Positions 60,435 through 64,000 of a DNA stretch of 64,000 nt are shown piece after piece. The stretch's first letter is position 1. Each line of letters starts with the position of its first letter. Origin of the DNA: JBFLYH01 sp964630235 (lineage in GTDB: Bacteria; Oederibacteriota; JAAXVQ01; JAUVAV01). The position numbers and the translations under genes were made by a program. The DNA lies in the NCBI GenBank assembly GCA_964630235.1, contig CAZVUO010000001.1, forward strand, positions 992,001-1,056,000, written 5' to 3'. Under the pieces are notes generated by a model. It made no database searches, was not told where the DNA came from, and saw only the letters and a list, made by a program, of their open reading frames with translations.

Positions 60435-62018
60435 ATGGTGAAAATCAAACGGGCATTGATCAGTGTATCGGACAAAACCGGGATCGTGGAGCTGGGCCAG
60501 GGCTTGATCCGGCACGGCGTGGAGATCCTGTCCACCGGCGGCACGGCCAAGGCGCTGAAGGAGGCCGGCCTCAAGGTGAAGGACGTTTCCGAGGTCACGG
60601 GCTTTCCGGAAATGATGGACGGGCGGGTGAAGACCTTGCACCCCAAGATCCACGGCGGCCTGCTGGCCCTGCGCGACAACCCGGACCACATGCGCCAGCT
60701 GGCGGAGCAGAAGATCGAGCCCATTGACATGGTGGTCGTGAACCTGTACCCCTTCGCCCGCACCGTGGCCAAGCCCGGCGTGCACCTGGAGGAGGCCATC
60801 GAGAACATTGACATCGGCGGGCCTTCGATGATCCGCTCGGCCTCCAAAAACTTCCGCAGCGTGGCCGTGGTGGTGAACCCGGCCCGCTACGCGGCCCTGC
60901 TCGCGGAGATGGACCAGCAGGAAGGAGAGGTGGGCGACGACACCCTGAAGCAGCTCGCGGTGGAGGCCTTCGACCACACCGCGGAGTATGACGCCGGCAT
61001 CCACCGCTACCTGTTGGAGAAGCTCGGCGCCGAGGCGGGACCCTTCCCGGAGACCATTCGCTTTACCTTTCACCGGCAGCAGGCTCTGCGTTACGGCGAG
61101 AATCCGCACCAGCAGGCCGCCTGGTACCGCCAGGCCGCCCTGAACGCGCCGGACGCCGAGGCCACGCTCAGCTCGGCCAAGCAGCTGCAGGGCAAGGAAC
61201 TGTCGTTCAACAACCTGCTCGACCTGCACGCGGCCCTGGAGCCGGTGAAGGAATTCGCGGAGCCCGCGGCCTGCATCATCAAGCACACCAATCCCTGCGG
61301 CCTGGCCATCGGCGCGGACATCGCCGAGGCCTACCGCAAGGCCTACCACGCGGACCCCCTGTCCGCCTACGGGGGCATCGTGGGCCTGAACCGGCCGCTG
61401 AACCGGGCCGTGGCCGAGCTCATGCAGGATATCTTCCTGGAGTGCGTCATCGCGCCCGGGTTCGAGCCCGATGCCCTGGAGCTGCTGCGCGCCAAGAAGA
61501 ACCTGCGCCTGCTCGAGATCGGCGCCCTGGCCCCGGCCTCCGGCGCGCTCCTGTCCTGGCAGACCATGGACCTGAAGCGCGTGTCCGGCGGCCTCCTGCT
61601 CCAGGAGCGGGACCGCGGCCAGGTCAAGCCCGACGGCCTGAAGGTGGTCAGCCAGCAGCAGCCCACGGCCGAACAGATGCGGGACCTGCTCTTCGGCTGG
61701 CAGGTGTGCAAGCACGTCAAGTCCAACGCCATTGTCCTGGTCCATCACGGCGCCACGGTGGGCGTAGGGCCGGGGCAGACCAACCGCGTGGGCGCCGCGG
61801 AGATCGCGGTGCGCCAGGCCGGGGAGCGGGCCCGGGGCGCGGTCGTGGCCTCGGACGCCTATTTCCCGTTCCGCGACGGGGTGGACCTGCTCGCCAAGGC
61901 GGGAGTTTCGGCCGTGATCCAGCCCGGCGGGTCGGTCAGGGACGAGGAAGTCATCGCCGCGGCCAACGAACACAAGCTGCCCATGGTGTTCACCGGCATG
62001 CGGCATTTCAAACACTAA
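60435..62018 (+). CDS. purH: Bifunctional AICAR transformylase/IMP cyclohydrolase
   Basis: 527-residue enzyme for the last two steps to IMP. The N-terminal MGS-like cyclohydrolase (about 1-190) has ALISVSDKTGIVELGQGLI, LSTGGTAKALKEAG and GRVKTLHPKIHGGLL. The AICAR transformylase half has RYGENPHQQAAWYR, CIIKHTNPCGLAIG, SAYGGIVGLN and KSNAIVLVHHGATVGVGPG, including the Lys-His pair. AAAGGAG lies upstream of the ATG. It follows purN by 24 bases in one transcript. Dense hairpins follow the stop. Confidence 0.96.
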   Translation: MVKIKRALISVSDKTGIVELGQGLIRHGVEILSTGGTAKALKEAGLKVKDVSEVTGFPEMMDGRVKTLHPKIHGGLLALRDNPDHMRQLAEQKIEPIDMVVVNLYPFARTVAKPGVHLEEAIENIDIGGPSMIRSASKNFRSVAVVVNPARYAALLAEMDQQEGEVGDDTLKQLAVEAFDHTAEYDAGIHRYLLEKLGAEAGPFPETIRFTFHRQQALRYGENPHQQAAWYRQAALNAPDAEATLSSAKQLQGKELSFNNLLDLHAALEPVKEFAEPAACIIKHTNPCGLAIGADIAEAYRKAYHADPLSAYGGIVGLNRPLNRAVAELMQDIFLECVIAPGFEPDALELLRAKKNLRLLEIGALAPASGALLSWQTMDLKRVSGGLLLQERDRGQVKPDGLKVVSQQQPTAEQMRDLLFGWQVCKHVKSNAIVLVHHGATVGVGPGQTNRVGAAEIAVRQAGERARGAVVASDAYFPFRDGVDLLAKAGVSAVIQPGGSVRDEEVIAAANEHKLPMVFTGMRHFKH

Positions 62019-62267
62019 CAGGGTGCTGAAAAACCCGAATAGATTCCGCTAGCACCCTGCACTGGCCCTTCAGGATAGAGCAGGCTGGTAGGGCCAGCAC
62101 CTGACGGTTACCCCATGAAAAATCTCTGATTTTTCATGGGGTATTCCACGCGGCGCGATCGATGAATACCCTTGCGGCAAAGCCGCAGGGGATACAGATG
62201 TCATACCCCGAGCCAGGGCTCCGCTCTTGTTCACGCCGTAGATACGGTGGAGTAAAGGCGAAGGGGT
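62019..62267. other. Cluster of perfect stem-loops downstream of purH
   Basis: No gene. CAGGGTGCT (62019-62027) pairs with AGCACCCTG (62051-62059). CCCCATGAAAAATC (62111-62124) pairs perfectly with GATTTTTCATGGGG (62128-62141). GGGTATTC (62139-62146) pairs with GAATACCC (62164-62171), sharing bases with the previous stem. TGCGGC (62173-62178) pairs with GCCGCA (62182-62187). The overlap of the second and third stems allows alternative folds. Confidence 0.6.
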
Positions 62268-62292
62268 AAAAAGTCCGCTCTGCGGACTTTTT
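62268..62292 (+). terminator. Terminator hairpin before the PilZ gene
   Basis: AAAAAGTCCGC (62268-62278) and GCGGACTTTTT (62282-62292) form an 11-bp stem with a TCT loop; the A/T flanks give a terminator in either direction. It probably ends the purN-purH transcript. Confidence 0.75.
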
Positions 62293-62323
62293 CATCAGCC
62301 TACTGAGCCGGGAGACGGCTGCC

Positions 62324-62671
62324 ATGACCCAGAACCGAAGGATCGAATACCGCCTGCAGGCCGACCTGCGCGTGCTCAACTTCGAACTGCCCGATGCGCC
62401 GGAGGAATCCGCCACGGGCGTGATCCGGGAGCTGTCCGCGTCGGGCTGCAGGCTGGAATGCTCCGTGCCCCTCCAGGTCGGGCAGGCGCTCACGCTCAGT
62501 TTCAAACTGCTCGACGGGCACCAGGTGGACGGCGTACAGGCCCGCGTGATCCGGCGGCTGTCCCAGCGTTCGCGGCGCGTGGTGGCGCTGGAGTTTGTGG
62601 GACTGCCGGAGACCGCGCAATACTTGATCCGGGAATACATTGTGTGGCGGGAAGCGCAAGTGAGCAATTGA
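62324..62671 (+). CDS. PilZ domain protein (probable c-di-GMP effector)
   Basis: 115-residue single-domain PilZ protein. The two c-di-GMP-binding elements are recognisable: the N-terminal arginine motif RRIEYR and the (D/N)xSxxG-like ELSASGCRLE about 35 residues on, followed by the beta-barrel QALTLSFKLLDG and VVALEFVGL. No effector domain is attached, so it would act through a partner. It lies between purH and purD, outside its functional group. CCGGGAGACGG precedes the ATG. Confidence 0.85.
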   Translation: MTQNRRIEYRLQADLRVLNFELPDAPEESATGVIRELSASGCRLECSVPLQVGQALTLSFKLLDGHQVDGVQARVIRRLSQRSRRVVALEFVGLPETAQYLIREYIVWREAQVSN

Positions 62672-62727
62672 GCAATAGAAAACAGCGCAATGGATAAAAG
62701 ACGTTTCGCGATAGGGAAGGGGAACCC

Positions 62728-64000
62728 ATGAAAGTCATGGTCATCGGCGGCGGCGGCAGGGAACACGCCCTGGTTTGGGCCGCGCGGCGGTCGCCGCGGG
62801 TCCACGAGGTGCTGGCCGCGCCGGGAAGCGCGGGCATGGCTAGCGAGGCCACGTGTCTGCCCATCAACGCGGACGACCTCGTCGGACTGGTCGGGATCGC
62901 GGAACAGGAACGGCCTGATCTGGTGCTGGTCGGCCCCGAACTGCCGCTGACCCTGGGCGTGGTGGACCGTCTGAAGGCCGCCGGGATTCCGGCCTTCGGA
63001 CCCGTAGCCGCCTGCGCCCGCCTGGAAGGCAGTAAGCATTTTGCCAAGCAGTTCATGGAAAAATACCGGATCCCGACCGCGCGGTCCGTCACGGTGGACA
63101 GTCTGGCCGCGGCTGAAGCCGCGCTCGGCCGGTTCACACTTCCCGTGGTGGTTAAAGCGGACGGCCTGGCGGCCGGCAAGGGCGTGACCGTGGCCGCCAC
63201 CCGGGACGAAGCCCTGGGCGCGCTGCGCCAGATCTTCGAGGCGCGCGTCTTCGGGGCCGCGGGCGACCGCGTGGTCCTCGAGGAATTCCTGGCCGGCGAG
63301 GAAGCCAGCGTGCTGGCCCTGTGCGACGGCCGCACGGCAATTCCTCTGCTCCCGGCGCAGGACCACAAGCGCATTTTCGACCAGGACCAGGGTCCGAACA
63401 CCGGCGGCATGGGCGCCTATGCGCCCGCGCCCGCGGTGACGCCCGAGATCCTGAAGCGCGTGCAGCGCGAGATCCTGGACCCCGTGATCGCGGGCATGCG
63501 GGCCGAGGGAACGCCGTACCAGGGCGTGCTGTACGCGGGCCTGATGCTCACCGCGGACGGGCCCAAGGTCATCGAGTTCAACTGCCGCTTCGGCGATCCG
63601 GAGACCCAGGCCGTGCTGCCGCTTTTGGCCTCGGACCTGGTGGAACTGGCGCAAGCATGCGTGGACGGCGCGCTGGACCAGCATCCCGTGTCCTGGAAAC
63701 CCGGGGCCGCGGTCTGCGTGGTTCTGGCCGCGCCGGGATATCCCGGGTCCTATCCCAAGGACCTGCCGATCACCGGACTGACCGAAGCGGAGTTGATCCC
63801 GGAGATCACGGTCTGGCACGCGGGCACGGGCTGGCAGGACGGCCGCTGGGTCACGCAGGGCGGCCGGGTGCTGAACGTGGTGGCGCGGGCCGAAACCCTG
63901 GACCAGGCCGTGAACCGCGTCTACCAGGCCGTAAGCCGGATCCAGTTCAAGGGCGCGCATTACCGGCGCGACATCGCCCAGCGCGCGTTGCAGCCCGGTC
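62728..64000 (+). CDS. purD: Phosphoribosylamine-glycine ligase, 3' end cut by window
   Basis: GAR synthetase of the ATP-grasp superfamily. All but the last codon or few of a normal length gene are visible (424 codons, no stop before the window edge). MVIGGGGREHALVWAA is the N-terminal Rossmann signature; LVGPELPLTLGVVD, VVVKADGLAAGKGVTVA and DHKRIFDQDQGPNTGGMGAY are family blocks; EFNCRFGDPETQAVLP holds the metal-site Glu/Asn. GGAAGGGGA lies upstream of the ATG. It belongs with purN-purH but is separated by the PilZ gene and a terminator-like hairpin. Confidence 0.94.
   Translation, partial: MKVMVIGGGGREHALVWAARRSPRVHEVLAAPGSAGMASEATCLPINADDLVGLVGIAEQERPDLVLVGPELPLTLGVVDRLKAAGIPAFGPVAACARLEGSKHFAKQFMEKYRIPTARSVTVDSLAAAEAALGRFTLPVVVKADGLAAGKGVTVAATRDEALGALRQIFEARVFGAAGDRVVLEEFLAGEEASVLALCDGRTAIPLLPAQDHKRIFDQDQGPNTGGMGAYAPAPAVTPEILKRVQREILDPVIAGMRAEGTPYQGVLYAGLMLTADGPKVIEFNCRFGDPETQAVLPLLASDLVELAQACVDGALDQHPVSWKPGAAVCVVLAAPGYPGSYPKDLPITGLTEAELIPEITVWHAGTGWQDGRWVTQGGRVLNVVARAETLDQAVNRVYQAVSRIQFKGAHYRRDIAQRALQPG

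Overview
The window is a GC-rich chromosomal segment of a diderm (Gram-negative) bacterium. Evidence for an outer membrane is an AsmA-like protein, a LolA-like carrier, lipoproteins and a PorV/OmpA-type barrel. Threonine-proline-repeat proteins with a FlgD/Por-tail-like C-terminus, a PorV-type protein, RNase J and a mannose-1-phosphate guanylyltransferase fused to a mutase-like domain together suggest an uncultured candidate phylum (Omnitrophota, FCPU426, Goldbacteria or similar). That placement is inference: no rRNA or other taxonomic marker is present.

Positions 1-32800 are dense, almost entirely plus-strand housekeeping genes. In order they are: an AsmA family protein; sugar-nucleotide genes (GDP-mannose pyrophosphorylase fusion and a phosphohexomutase); an M16 peptidase; a tiny self-contained transcription unit encoding a 15-residue lysine-rich peptide; rnj-ftsK-lolA; a RodZ-like protein; yajQ; rimO-pgsA-pgpA; pyk; a PorV-FlgD-OmpA fusion; the NAD(P)HX repair enzyme; a CBS protein; an M20 hydrolase; a lipoprotein; a TPR protein; thiL; two T-P-repeat surface proteins; and tsaE, tsaB-rimI-apbE. 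Many of these overlap by ATGA and are probably translationally coupled.

Positions 32975-44886 are a purine operon with a good sigma70-type promoter and a strong terminator: purB-purS-purQ-[membrane glycosyltransferase with TPRs, methyltransferase, GT2]-purL-purF-purM. The remaining local purine genes (purN-purH-pilZ-purD) lie at 59778-64000 behind their own promoter. purC, purE and purK are not in the window.

Between the two purine blocks lies a variable region (44890-59700). It begins with three tandem copies of a non-coding unit of about 220 bp. A type IV restriction pair follows (Mrr and a GmrSD-type DUF262/DUF1524 protein; the latter is strikingly AT-rich). Next comes a stretch (48866-53352) in which a roughly 30-bp motif recurs about ten times at the borders of small genes and gene fragments: truncated DUF1801 genes, an IS3-family remnant, an orphan C-terminal sorting-like domain, a Phd/RelE toxin-antitoxin operon, a duplicated gene end, a zinc-ribbon protein and a 266-bp direct duplication. 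Unrecognised genes, a candidate small RNA, a release-factor-like protein, small membrane proteins and a response regulator fill the rest.

Dispersed palindromic repeats sit in most intergenic gaps across the whole window. No rRNA, tRNA or CRISPR array was seen.
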